This document shows, piece by piece, positions 1-7,412 of a DNA stretch of 12,570 nt. The stretch lies in contig CALXAS010000026.1 in assembly GCA_944386315.1 (NCBI GenBank), positions 1-12,570 of the forward strand, read 5' to 3'. Below the pieces are notes generated by a model. That model was not told where the DNA came from. It saw nothing but the letters and a program-made list of their open reading frames with translations, and did not search any database. The stretch comes from an uncultured Clostridia bacterium. Lineage in GTDB: Bacteria > Bacillota > Clostridia > TANB77 > CAG-508. The position numbers were made by a program, and so were the translations under genes. The first letter of the stretch is position 1. Each line of letters opens with the position of its first letter.

Positions 1-1053
1 TATTTCTCTATTTTCATAATCTTGATAATGATAACATTTAGCATTAAAACTATCTACATATATTTTTAAGTCCCTTTCTACCATTGCTTCAAATAAAAAT
101 CCAAATGTTTCTAAATTATTAATAAGTTTCTCTTCTTCTTTTATATTTAATAAAGAACATGCTATAGAAGGATCAGCAAAATGTCTTTTTTCTGATTGTT
201 TTACTCTTATAGAAGAACGAATATTAGTAGAAAATGGCTCGTCATTATCTAATAAATACAATTTATCCAATGCATTTAAGTATGACGATAATGTATCTAT
301 ATCTATATCTTCATTGTCCACTTCGCTAATATCTTTTTTTAATGTCATATTGGATACTGTTGTACTTTCATTTCTAGCTAATGACTTTAACAGTAACTTT
401 ACTTTGTGTTTATCTCTATTTACTCCGTCTAATCTAATCAAATCATCGTCAATAATGAGTTTTATATATTCTCCTATTGCTTCACTAGCATCCTTAGGAG
501 AATAGTCTATATTTCCAGGCCATCCTCCTCGAATAATCAAACCTGCTAGACGTCTTAAATCTACCTCACCTGTTAATTTTTGTTTTAGGTTATTATTACA
601 TAATTCTTTTAGTGATATATCTCCTGTAGAATCTCCTGACTCAAATAAGCTCATAGTTCTTAGGTGTATCTTTCCATATCTTCCTGCTCCACTATGTGCT
701 ATTCCTTTTCTATTTGGTGTGGAAGAGCCGGTTAAAATATATTGTCCCTTTAAACCTGTTCTATCTACATCTGCTCGAATTTCATCCCATAAATTTGTAG
801 CTTCTTGCCATTCGTCAATTAATCTTGGCTTTTCTCCTTCTAAAATTAGCGATGGAGATATTTTTGCAAGTTCTACATTATTAGATAATTCTCCTGTTGT
901 TTTATGCAAAAGAACTTCACTTTTAGAATGATAACGTCCAGCCCATGTTTTACCGCAATATTTTGGTCCTTCTATACTAATAGCACCAAATAATGTTAAA
1001 TAATGTTCTATTTTATCGTCTGCAATTCTTTTTCTATAATTTTTTATTTCCAT
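1..1053 (-). CDS. DUF4143-family AAA-type ATPase, 3' end outside window (partial)
   Basis: The frame is open from ATG at 1053 to the window edge (351 codons) with no stop seen, so the C-terminus is missing. Visible motifs are Walker A GPKYCGKT (residues 29-36), Walker B PRLIDEWQE (76-84) and a sensor-like ILTGSST (106-112). The later part, around LLKSLARNE and FLFEAMVERDLKIYVDSF, matches the DUF4143 half of this family. Full-length members are about 390-450 residues, so roughly 50-80 residues lie beyond the edge. The start is supported by AAAGGG about 12 nt upstream. Cellular role is not established for this family; these proteins are common, mobile-looking single genes in gut bacteria, sometimes proposed to act in defence or addiction. 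It stands alone behind its own repeat-bearing promoter (1098-1185), separated from the surface cluster. The arginine codons include AGA, CGT, CGA and AGG, with no CGG. Confidence 0.85.
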   Translation of the reverse strand, partial: MEIKNYRKRIADDKIEHYLTLFGAISIEGPKYCGKTWAGRYHSKSEVLLHKTTGELSNNVELAKISPSLILEGEKPRLIDEWQEATNLWDEIRADVDRTGLKGQYILTGSSTPNRKGIAHSGAGRYGKIHLRTMSLFESGDSTGDISLKELCNNNLKQKLTGEVDLRRLAGLIIRGGWPGNIDYSPKDASEAIGEYIKLIIDDDLIRLDGVNRDKHKVKLLLKSLARNESTTVSNMTLKKDISEVDNEDIDIDTLSSYLNALDKLYLLDNDEPFSTNIRSSIRVKQSEKRHFADPSIACSLLNIKEEEKLINNLETFGFLFEAMVERDLKIYVDSFNAKCYHYQDYENREI

Positions 1054-1097
1054 ATTCTATTTCATCCCTTTCTCTATTTTTAGCATATATTATCTTT

Positions 1098-1126
1098 ATT
1101 TTATATCATTCCGTGATTTTTGTCAA
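1098..1126 (-). promoter_or_regulatory. Sigma-A type promoter of the DUF4143 ATPase at 1053
   Basis: On the minus strand TTGACA (1121-1126) and TAAAAT (1098-1103) are separated by exactly 17 bp, about 45 nt upstream of the start codon. One copy of the ATTCCGTGA repeat core (1108-1116) lies inside the spacer, so a protein bound there would directly affect RNA polymerase. Promoter activity is inferred from sequence only. Confidence 0.75.
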
Positions 1127-1199
1127 TTTCATTCCGTGATTTTTTCTATTTTTATTCCGTGACTTTTCGAGTTTTTATTCCGTGATTTTTTCTAATTTT
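1108..1199. repeat. Four direct repeats, exact 23-bp period, over the ATPase promoter
   Basis: The plus-strand core ATTCCGTGA starts at 1108, 1131, 1154 and 1177. All three spacings are exactly 23 bp. Each core is followed by a T-rich tail (four of five bases after the core are T in each copy); copy three has GTGAC in place of GTGAT. The first copy lies between the -35 and -10 boxes of the promoter for the gene starting at 1053, and the other three lie just upstream of the -35 box. A 23-bp period is a little over two helical turns. The arrangement looks like an operator array or iteron-like binding block. No spacers or CRISPR-associated genes are present. Confidence 0.85.
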
Positions 1200-1210
1200 T
1201 ATTTTTTTCA

Positions 1211-2500
1211 TTATTTAGTGTGTTTTCTTCTAATATACCATATCCCTACTATAACACCTATTACAATGATAATAGCTATTATCCAAGTAAGAATAGTATT
1301 TTGTGTTTTTTGTTCTTCTTCCTTTTGTGCCTGTTCTTTTTCTCTCTCCTCTGCTTCTGTGCTTGTCTTTTCTATTTCATAAGCCGCTTCTAATTGTTTT
1401 TGTTCCTCTTTCCTTTCCTGCTGATAAGCTTCTTCCTCTTCTTCATTTCTTTTATGCACCGTAATTTCTACCACTTTTTTTGTAATTTGATTTTGTGCCA
1501 ATACCGTTACTTTTATAATATTATCTCCTTCTTTCAAATTTTCTTTTCCCTCTATGGTAACAGTGGCTTTTTCATCCTCTGGAATAGCTAGCATATTTAA
1601 AAAATTGGTGCCTTTTGGAATTTCTGCCCTATATTGTAAAACCGTATTATCAAAAGCAGGCTCTAACAAGACTCCCTCTATTGCTAAAGTTTCCAAGTTG
1701 GTATTGGCAGATGCCACGTCTTTTGTTTTTGTTACATCTATTACGTATTTTCTTTTGGTATTCCCATCTTCTGCTGTTACTTCTATTTGTATCTGATTTG
1801 CTCCTTCTTTTAAATGACTATTCCCCGTTATATCTACTTTTGCTTTTGGATTTTCTGGTGTAGCTAGTACTTCTATTTCATTTATCTCTTCTCCTACTGT
1901 TAAATAATATTGTGTTACATTTGAGTCAAACTCTGGAATCATTCCTTCTATATCTATTCTTAGTGTTTGTAATTTAGTATTAGCCATTTCTGTGCTGTTT
2001 CCTGTATCTGTTTCTGCTTGTTCCAATACGTTTTGTTCTTCTTCTCCAATCTTCAATGTTGTTCCTGCCAGCTGTTCTTCTATTTTTTCTCCAGATGGAT
2101 TATAGAAATCTCCTTGTAATGTAAAATTCGCAATTCCTTCTTCTTTTACATGAAAGCGAAACCTTGCTATTTCTCCTTCTTTTGCGCCTTCTCCCCCTCT
2201 CTCATCATACCAAACAAAAATAACTTGTTTTTCTTGCACATTTACCGTTTCTGGTCCTGATATATACTCTACTTTTGTAGGGTCAAAAGAAAGATAAAGT
2301 TCAAATGCTGCCGTTTTATTTCCTTTCATCTGAACTACAATTTCTACCTCTTCTCCTTTTTGAGCTAAATTAGTAGTGGTCTCCAAATATACATCCGCTG
2401 TGGTCTCCGCAAATACGGATATAGGGAAAAAAATATTTCCTAATACAAAACATATAAAACCAATTATCCCTATTCGTAACAAATTTCTTTTAAATTTCAT
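1211..2500 (-). CDS. Membrane-anchored cohesin protein with two cadherin-like domains
   Basis: 429 residues. A signal peptide (1-31, cleavage near VFAETT) is followed by a cohesin-type beta sandwich (about 33-153). Its hallmarks are VYLETTTNLAQKGEEVEIVV, the ELYLSFDPTKVEYI strand and the ARFRFHVKEEG stretch. Two cadherin-like beta-sandwich repeats follow (about 174-257 and 266-350), each starting L-x-x-L-x-I-x-G and containing the PAFD/PEFDSNVTQY motif. A charged E/K/Q-rich coiled-coil-like spacer (353-400) leads to one transmembrane helix (401-422) and a basic tail RRKHTK, a typical membrane stop. There is no LPXTG. The protein probably holds a dockerin partner at the membrane surface, and the gene upstream (2614-4876) encodes a dockerin. 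The start is supported by GGGAGAG just upstream. Domain identities are from family pattern; cohesin partner choice is inferred. Confidence 0.85.
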   Translation of the reverse strand: MKFKRNLLRIGIIGFICFVLGNIFFPISVFAETTADVYLETTTNLAQKGEEVEIVVQMKGNKTAAFELYLSFDPTKVEYISGPETVNVQEKQVIFVWYDERGGEGAKEGEIARFRFHVKEEGIANFTLQGDFYNPSGEKIEEQLAGTTLKIGEEEQNVLEQAETDTGNSTEMANTKLQTLRIDIEGMIPEFDSNVTQYYLTVGEEINEIEVLATPENPKAKVDITGNSHLKEGANQIQIEVTAEDGNTKRKYVIDVTKTKDVASANTNLETLAIEGVLLEPAFDNTVLQYRAEIPKGTNFLNMLAIPEDEKATVTIEGKENLKEGDNIIKVTVLAQNQITKKVVEITVHKRNEEEEEAYQQERKEEQKQLEAAYEIEKTSTEAEEREKEQAQKEEEQKTQNTILTWIIAIIIVIGVIVGIWYIRRKHTK

Positions 2501-2539
2501 CTAATCTCTCCCATCTTAATTTTTGATTAAGCTAATAAT

Positions 2540-2598
2540 CCTTAATTACTATTAAGGCAATATTGTATATTTAGAAAATTTGACAAATATACAATATT
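2540..2598. repeat. Two adjacent inverted repeats in the gap between surface genes
   Basis: The 113-bp gap between the dockerin gene and the cohesin/cadherin gene holds a 7-bp hairpin, CCTTAAT/ATTAAGG (2540-2557, loop of 4). It also holds a perfect 14-bp inverted repeat with arms 2559-2572 (AATATTGTATATTT) and 2585-2598, and a 12-nt loop. No T-tract follows the long stem on the minus strand, so this is not a standard intrinsic terminator. It may act as an RNA processing or stability element, or as a protein-binding site. Confidence 0.6.
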
Positions 2599-2613
2599 AC
2601 TTTTACCACATCT

Positions 2614-4876
2614 TTACTGTTCAATTTGCTTCAATTTCAAAATATGCCTTTGTATTAACAATAAATCTACAGAACTTGGTTTCTTGCCATCTTTTCGTAT
2701 ATTGCAAGCTTTTTGATAAACTTCTTCCATTCTTTCTATTTCTAATATATGTCTTTGCAGTACTAATAAATCCACACTATTTATTTTTCCATCTCCGTTT
2801 GCATCTCCGTATACAATTATTTTATATTCTCTTAGCAAATTTCCATTTTCTTTAATTTGTACTTTTGTTCCAGTTCCCACTATGTCTGTTTCTTGCATTA
2901 TTTGATTATTTTTATTTACTAGGACTACTTCTAAATTTGTAACAATTTTTTCTTTTATTTCTTTTACAGTGTTATGCTCCACTTCTATTCCTGTTATCTC
3001 AAAAAGATTTACTTTCAAAGGTGTATCAAAATGAATTTCCGAATCCTCCATTTTTCTTACTACTGTTATGGCAAATTCTTTATAAATTTGATTATTTTCT
3101 TCCGAAGCTACTCGAATAGTAGTTTTTCCCTCTTGTTTTGCTGTAACCTTTCCTGTAGTATCTACACTTGCTATATCTGGTTGTAAGCTACTATATTCTA
3201 TATTCTGATTATTAGCATCTTCTGGCTCTATACTAGCATGGATTTGTAAGACCTCCCCTACCTGCATGTAGGTGCCTGTTTGATTGATTGTCATTCCCGT
3301 TACTTTGCTATATACTTCAATTTCTATTTGGTTTTCCACTTCATTTTCTTGTGCTTTTACTGTAATCGTCGTCTTTCCAGAACGAAGAGCTGTTATTCTA
3401 CCTTTTTCGTCTACTGTTGCTACTTCCGGATGGCTAGAAGTATATGTTACTTTATGGTCTTTTGCTTCTTCTGGCAAAATAGTTACCCCGAAGCTGCTTT
3501 GTCTCTCCTTTAGAAAGCGTTGTATTTTCCATATTTAATTCTATGCTTTCTATTTGTACATCTGGCATTTCACTTACATACGTTTGAAAAATATATCCTA
3601 CAATTCCATTTTCTAAAATAACTCTATCCCATCTATCTCCTGTTTGCTTGCCTTTTTGGATTCTGGTCATTTTATCTTGATAAGTTACTGTTGTAATAAT
3701 TTCATAAGAAGTACTTGGACCTGTACGCACATTTACTTTTCCACTATTATTACAATATACTTTTGTATTATCGTCGTTGTAGTCATTAGGGTCTATTGCT
3801 GGACTTTGTACTGGAATCTCAGGCATATTTTCATATACGGGAATGATAAAAGTCATTGGTGTGCTTAGTATATCTGTTTTGGCATATCCTTGATAAATAG
3901 ATTTTGATTCGCTATAGGGTGCTAATACATTAGTCATATATTGATGCCAAAATAAATCTTCTCCTCTTTCGTCATTCACATCAAATTTTTGCAAATAGAT
4001 AGTGTTTTGCCCCACATTAATATAGCTAGAGCCTATAAAAATACCTCCACCAGTAATGGCTTTTTCTTTAGTATTCCATGGAATGAGATATTTACTTTTT
4101 GTCTGCTCACTTGCCCCTTTTCCATCTTTAGCATATTGCAAACCATTTTTAATCGCTCCCATGGGTTCTGCTGAACTAGTAGCTCCTATGTTATAGAAAT
4201 TATATAACCCTTCATACCCTTGCACATCTCCACTAATGGATTTATGCGATAGAAAAGGACCTACCTCTTGTTTGATACGAGAAGCTAAATGATAAGGACT
4301 CACCAAAGAGGTTTGTCCACCTCTTAAAATTAAGTCACCGTAGGTTTCACTCATAGAGACAATACCTCCTGTACTAGTCAAATAAGAAACTTGTTTTTGA
4401 TAGAATTCTGTTCCATACAATATTTTTTCTACCCCTTCTACTTGATTCGTATGTGCATCATAAGATAATCCTTCAAATTGAAATAATCTTGTTTCATTTA
4501 AAAAATTTCTAGGATCCATGCAATATTCCACTGCTTGGCGTGAGCAATCTACCCAGCCTGCATCCACTTCTACATCATATTGTCCTGGAGTTGTATTTTT
4601 CCACCTATCTATATAATTTTTTGGCACTAAATTCTTTCCAAATACATTTTCTTGGTCAATCACATAATTCCAATCTAGGTCCGTATATAAAGCTACAAAC
4701 TTCCAATTAGGATACTTTTCTGCTAACTTTTCCAAATAGGGTCTATAACTCTCTGGAAAACTATCTATTCCTTCTAATTTTGTAGAGGCTTCCACAGAAT
4801 AAAATAGATACATAAAACATCCTACCAAAAAAAGGATACTAATTATAATAAAAATACCAGTTTGTTTTTTAATCAT
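2614..4876 (-). CDS. N-acetylglucosaminidase with SH3, Big2 and dockerin domains, interrupted by a +1 frameshift
   Basis: The zero frame from ATG 4876 gives 474 residues, stopping at 3452. Shifting +1 at 3490 gives a continuous 753-residue protein ending at 2614. Order of parts: N-terminal membrane segment or signal anchor (8-28); glucosaminidase domain of the LytD/GH73 type (about 100-330, with SETYGDLILRGG, probable catalytic Glu204 in IKQEVG, YEGLYNFYNIGA and HQYMTNV); SH3 domain (about 372-436, VNVRTGPS); two Big2 immunoglobulin-like domains (about 442-522 and 525-606); a linker; and a dockerin (about 690-749). The first dockerin calcium loop DANGDGKINSVD is canonical. The second (NIRKDGKKPSSVD) is degenerate and one residue longer. 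The enzyme should cut N-acetylglucosaminyl bonds in peptidoglycan outside the cell. AAAGGA at 4885-4890 supports the start. The neighbours are a sortase and two cohesin proteins. The zero-frame product would keep the enzyme and SH3 but lose Big2 and dockerin. Confidence 0.85.
3487..3493 (-). other. Apparent +1 frameshift site CUU-CGG-G in the glucosaminidase gene
   Basis: On the minus strand the zero frame reads CAG CTT CGG GGT (Q461 L462 R463 G), then 12 codons from CGG to a TAA. Skipping one base after CTT (position 3490) gives CAG CTT GGG GTA ACT ATT TTG CCA, that is Q-L-G-V-T-I-L-P-E-E-A, the expected continuation of a Big2 domain. The first CGG codon of the frame is the break point. An SD-like AAAGGAG lies 11 nt upstream of CTT. 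A base insertion or sequencing error would look the same. Confidence 0.65.
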
Positions 4877-4893
4877 TTTTTATTTCCTTTCGT

Positions 4894-4921
4894 GAACTTT
4901 AGGGACGTTCCCTTAAAGTTC
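4894..4921. repeat. Palindromic element in the 5' region of the glucosaminidase gene
   Basis: The arms GAACTTTA and TAAAGTTC (8 bp) enclose a second stem GGGA/TCCC with one bulged T, giving a strong hairpin. It ends four bases upstream of the AAAGGA ribosome site of the gene at 4876. A related, less perfect copy sits at 4985-5011. On the minus strand no T-run follows, so it is not a normal terminator for this operon. It may affect translation or mRNA processing. Confidence 0.6.
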
Positions 4922-4984
4922 ATTTTTTATATGCATAAATTGCCCTTCTTTTGCAATTTTATAAGAGTTAGTTTCTTCCTTTTT

Positions 4985-5011
4985 GAACTCTAAGGAACAT
5001 TCTTAAAGTTT
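4985..5011. repeat. Second, degenerate copy of the 28-bp palindromic element, over the sortase stop codon
   Basis: GAACTCTAAGG followed by TTCTTAAAGTTT resembles the element at 4894-4921 and is in the same orientation. It supplies the last sortase codons (N-F-K-N-V-P, stop). Between the copies is a further inverted repeat, AAATTGC/GCAATTT (about 4936-4961). The pair suggests a small duplicated or mobile palindrome, but two copies are few. Confidence 0.45.
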
Positions 5012-5622
5012 GCTTCTCTTGCTTTTATAATGCGCCTTTGTGTAGAATCATTCGTACATGTAATTAAGGTCACTTCTTTTTCTCCGTTTGTCTCCTGTGA
5101 CAGGCAACTTACATCTTCTGGATATACTTTATAAATATCGTAAATAACATATTCTACTCGTCCTATTTCGTTATCTATTACATATAAATTTTCTCCCACT
5201 TCTAAATCTTTTAAATCTCGAAACATGTTGGTATTATATGGCGCATTATGCCCTGCCACGCATAAGTTTCCTATATGATTTGGTGTAGCACCATATATTT
5301 TTACTACAGCTGTATTTAGAGCTTTCTCTGTATCTTCTTGCAAAATATAGGTTTCTAATGCAATATCAGGTATTTCTAATTTTGCTTCTACTATATATCC
5401 TTTATATTCTTGCACCACTATTTCTTTTGGGTATTGTTTTTCCTCTTTTTCTATATTATTTTGCGTTGAATTTTGCAGTGACATTTGTGTTTCGTTCCAT
5501 AAAGAAATACTATTTTTTTCTCCTATTTCTTCGTCTTCTTCTTTTTTGCTTATCATCCACATAAGAATGCCTACTATAATTATTATGAGAAATAAATTGA
5601 TGATGATTTTCTTCTGTTTCAT
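4990..5622 (-). CDS. Sortase (transpeptidase), probably class D-like
   Basis: 210 residues. An N-terminal membrane anchor (5-24) precedes an acidic linker (26-70) and the sortase beta-barrel (about 75-205). The catalytic triad is visible: His125 in VAGHNAPYN, Cys189 in TLITCTND and an Arg at 196 or 197 in TQRRIIKAR. The TLITC motif and short length fit class D or related housekeeping-like sortases; the subclass is uncertain. It would cleave the LPKTG of the protein encoded just upstream (5687-6754) between Thr and Gly and join it to the cell wall. AAGGAG at 5630-5635, 7 nt from ATG, supports the start. The 64-bp gap from the upstream gene carries a hairpin but no minus-strand terminator, so the two are probably cotranscribed. 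The stop codon is contributed by a palindromic element. Confidence 0.93.
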   Translation of the reverse strand: MKQKKIIINLFLIIIIVGILMWMISKKEEDEEIGEKNSISLWNETQMSLQNSTQNNIEKEEKQYPKEIVVQEYKGYIVEAKLEIPDIALETYILQEDTEKALNTAVVKIYGATPNHIGNLCVAGHNAPYNTNMFRDLKDLEVGENLYVIDNEIGRVEYVIYDIYKVYPEDVSCLSQETNGEKEVTLITCTNDSTQRRIIKAREANFKNVP

Positions 5623-5652
5623 TGTTTTTCTCCTTGTATTACACAGCTATGT

Positions 5653-5684
5653 AAGTGCACCTTGTTTTGGCAAGGTAAGCACTT
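5653..5684. other. Hairpin between the LPKTG cohesin gene and the sortase gene
   Basis: The plus strand reads AAGTGC ACCTTG, loop TTTTGG, CAAGGT, two unpaired A, GCACTT, giving a 12-bp stem with a small bulge. A T-run follows it on the plus strand only. As a minus-strand transcript it forms a hairpin without a T-tract, so it probably tunes rather than ends transcription, for example by giving more substrate than sortase mRNA. The effect is inferred. Confidence 0.55.
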
Positions 5685-5686
5685 TT

Positions 5687-6754
5687 TTATTTTTTATGAT
5701 TGATTTTTACACCTATAGCAACTACTACACTTAATAAAATAGCCATCGGAATATAAATATTGTCACCTGTTTTAGGTAGTTTACTTGGCATTTCTTCATT
5801 TGTTGTATTTTGCATTGTTTCATTTACTACGGTATTTGTTTGTGGCTCATTTGTTTCTGGTGTATTTTCCTCTGGCTGATTCGTTTCTGGCACACTTGGC
5901 ACGTTTTGTTCTTCTGTTACTGTAATTTGAAATGCTTTTTGTGCAATTACGGTATCAGAATTATCTCTATCAATCAATTTGAAGGTAAGCGTATAGCTTC
6001 CCACTTCTGAAAAGGTACCTATTAATTGCAATTCTTGCAGAACATCTTCTCCTCCTATTTTATAGCCTTGTGCATCTCCCCAACCACTTTGTATAAGGTC
6101 GTGCTTAAGTTGCGCTTCATCTGTTCCTACTAATGTGACGCTTGCTCCAGATGGTGTAGCTGCTTCTGCAATTAATCTTGCATGTTCATAATAACGTCCC
6201 ATTGGAGAAGAATAAGAAAGCACGATTTCTGTTTCTTTTTCTTTCATAACAGGATTTGTATATTGTAAATCAAAAGTATAATCTACATATTCTGGTTCTA
6301 CAGTTACATTTTTTACAATTGGTACTAAAATATCGTCATAAGTGACAGAGGCATCCGCATTTGCCATTCCCTCTGCTGTTACCATAAATTCTGTAGGATT
6401 GGATGTAGTAATGCCTTCTTTTGCTTTAAATGTAACGCTCATATCTGTTCTAGGATTACTTCCTCCCGATGAATCGTGAAATACCACTCTTACTTTGTTT
6501 GACAAATCATTTGGAGTACCTCCTTCTGCAGATACATACTCAAATAGAGCATTATCATAAGCTATATCCATAGTATAGGTTCCTAATTCTTGTCCAAAAG
6601 AAACGGTTACAGTTACTTGTTCTCCTGGTCTTACAATTGTTTTATTCGTATCTATTTGAATGGTATCTATCGTATCTGCATAAGTATTTCCTGTTAGTAA
6701 AGTAATGACTGCTAATATTCCAACCACTAACATTATGCAAATTTTTTTCTTCAT
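5687..6754 (-). CDS. LPXTG-anchored surface protein with an N-terminal cohesin domain
   Basis: 355 residues. A signal peptide (1-26, cleavage near TYADT) is followed by a cohesin-type domain (about 31-150): IQIDTNKTIVRPGEQVTVTV, TYTMDIAYDNALFEYVSAEG, and MSVTFKAKEG. A second beta-rich region (about 157-280) I do not recognise. A Pro/Thr/Asn/Glu spacer (283-325) crosses the wall. The sorting signal is complete: LPKTG at 326-330, a hydrophobic helix (333-349) and the basic tail INHKK. The adjacent sortase (4990-5622) is the obvious enzyme for it. The cohesin should bind a dockerin, and the dockerin-bearing glucosaminidase two genes on is the local candidate. AAGGAGG at 6764-6770, 9 nt from ATG, makes the start secure. 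It is the first gene of the surface cluster, after a strong terminator. Confidence 0.9.
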   Translation of the reverse strand: MKKKICIMLVVGILAVITLLTGNTYADTIDTIQIDTNKTIVRPGEQVTVTVSFGQELGTYTMDIAYDNALFEYVSAEGGTPNDLSNKVRVVFHDSSGGSNPRTDMSVTFKAKEGITTSNPTEFMVTAEGMANADASVTYDDILVPIVKNVTVEPEYVDYTFDLQYTNPVMKEKETEIVLSYSSPMGRYYEHARLIAEAATPSGASVTLVGTDEAQLKHDLIQSGWGDAQGYKIGGEDVLQELQLIGTFSEVGSYTLTFKLIDRDNSDTVIAQKAFQITVTEEQNVPSVPETNQPEENTPETNEPQTNTVVNETMQNTTNEEMPSKLPKTGDNIYIPMAILLSVVVAIGVKINHKK

Positions 6755-6857
6755 AAAAATTTTCCTCCTTTTTTTATTTTATAATTGTAGTATGTGTTAT
6801 ATTTTTTGGAATTATGAAATAAAATTCTTTCTATTTTTTCCAATTCGCAAAAAAACG
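6755..6857 (-). promoter_or_regulatory. Leader region of the surface cluster; promoter not pinned down
   Basis: This A/T-rich stretch between the terminator and the LPKTG gene must hold the cluster promoter. Several -10-like strings (TATAAC, TATAAA) are present, but none has a convincing -35 box at 17 bp, so I do not fix a promoter position. A weak TTGGAA/TTCCAA inverted pair is also visible. Confidence 0.35.
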
Positions 6858-6900
6858 CAAAAAAAGAACAATGGTATTTTTTTCCATTGTTCTTTTTTTT
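6858..6900 (-). terminator. Intrinsic terminator after the Cys/Asn-rich membrane protein gene
   Basis: The stem AAAAGAACAATGG pairs with CCATTGTTCTTTT around an A/T loop. On the minus strand the stem is followed by a run of T, and the A-rich 5' side overlaps the TAA stop of the gene ending at 6899. The plus strand also ends in a T-run, so it could work both ways. It separates the truA-side genes from the surface cluster. Confidence 0.88.
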
Positions 6901-7351
6901 ATCTTCTAAAACAACACCAACTAGATTGATTACAATTATTGTCTCGTATATTCACTCTCGCTACTGTTGGAGTAGCATTTTGATTATTATTATTTTGGCA
7001 TCCACATCCATTATTTGCCTGTGCTAATATTTGTCTGGCTATTCTTGCCACATCTGCGTCGCTAAGAGAAATGGTATCATTTGCGCAAGTATCATTATTT
7101 CTTCTTCCTCCACAAATTTCACATCCTCTTCTTTTCAAGCATTGTACGATTACTGCTGTTATATAGGCTAAAGCTGTGTAAATAATAACCAAAATTAAGA
7201 AACTTACACCAAAAAATGCAAAAGCTACAATTAAGTATATGGCAAAAAAAGTAATCGCGACAAGTACTGGGCATTTTAATATTTTTTGTAAAACAATTGC
7301 TAATAAAATAGTTGCAATAGGTAAAGCAAAAAGGATTAATAAAATATTCAT
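6899..7351 (-). CDS. Small membrane protein with Cys/Asn-rich tail (possibly DUF2651/YbeF-like)
   Basis: 150 residues. Hydrophobic segments at about 2-23, 28-47 and 50-70 make up the first half. The second half is polar with ten cysteines in total over the protein, including C71, C77-x-x-C80 in RRGCEICGG, C89, GCGC at 115-118, and C140, C146, C147 near the end, plus a run of Asn at 119-124. The N-terminal half resembles the small YbeF/DUF2651 family, but I am not sure. The clustered CxxC, CxC and CC pairs could bind metal or form disulfides; this is inference. AAGGAG at 7361-7366, 9 nt from ATG, supports the start. It lies 61 bp after truA and ends in a terminator, so it may be the last gene of the cdaA-truA transcript. 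No function is assigned. Confidence 0.8.
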   Translation of the reverse strand: MNILLILFALPIATILLAIVLQKILKCPVLVAITFFAIYLIVAFAFFGVSFLILVIIYTALAYITAVIVQCLKRRGCEICGGRRNNDTCANDTISLSDADVARIARQILAQANNGCGCQNNNNQNATPTVARVNIRDNNCNQSSWCCFRR

Positions 7352-7412
7352 ATCATTTCTCTCCTTATCCTCTTTTGCTATATCTTATGCTTTTTCTCTT
7401 TTTTTTGTGACT

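Noticed and set aside
1108..1199. CRISPR array
   Set aside because: The repeat core is only 9-14 bp, the period is 23 bp, the tails are T-rich and not spacer-like, and no cas genes are in view.
1182..1863. Plus-strand open frames opposite the surface genes, and similar plus-strand frames throughout
   Set aside because: They are rich in Phe, Leu, Ser and Cys as expected for the complement of Glu/Lys/Thr-rich minus-strand genes, and lack ribosome sites and recognisable domains.
2614..3477. A separate Big2-dockerin gene starting at TTG 3477
   Set aside because: There is no signal peptide and no ribosome site there, and the first Big2 domain begins in the upstream frame. It is the 3' part of the glucosaminidase gene.
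5653..5690. Plus-strand intrinsic terminator
   Set aside because: The T-run follows the stem only on the plus strand, and there is no plus-strand gene to terminate. It is kept as a hairpin in the minus-strand transcript.
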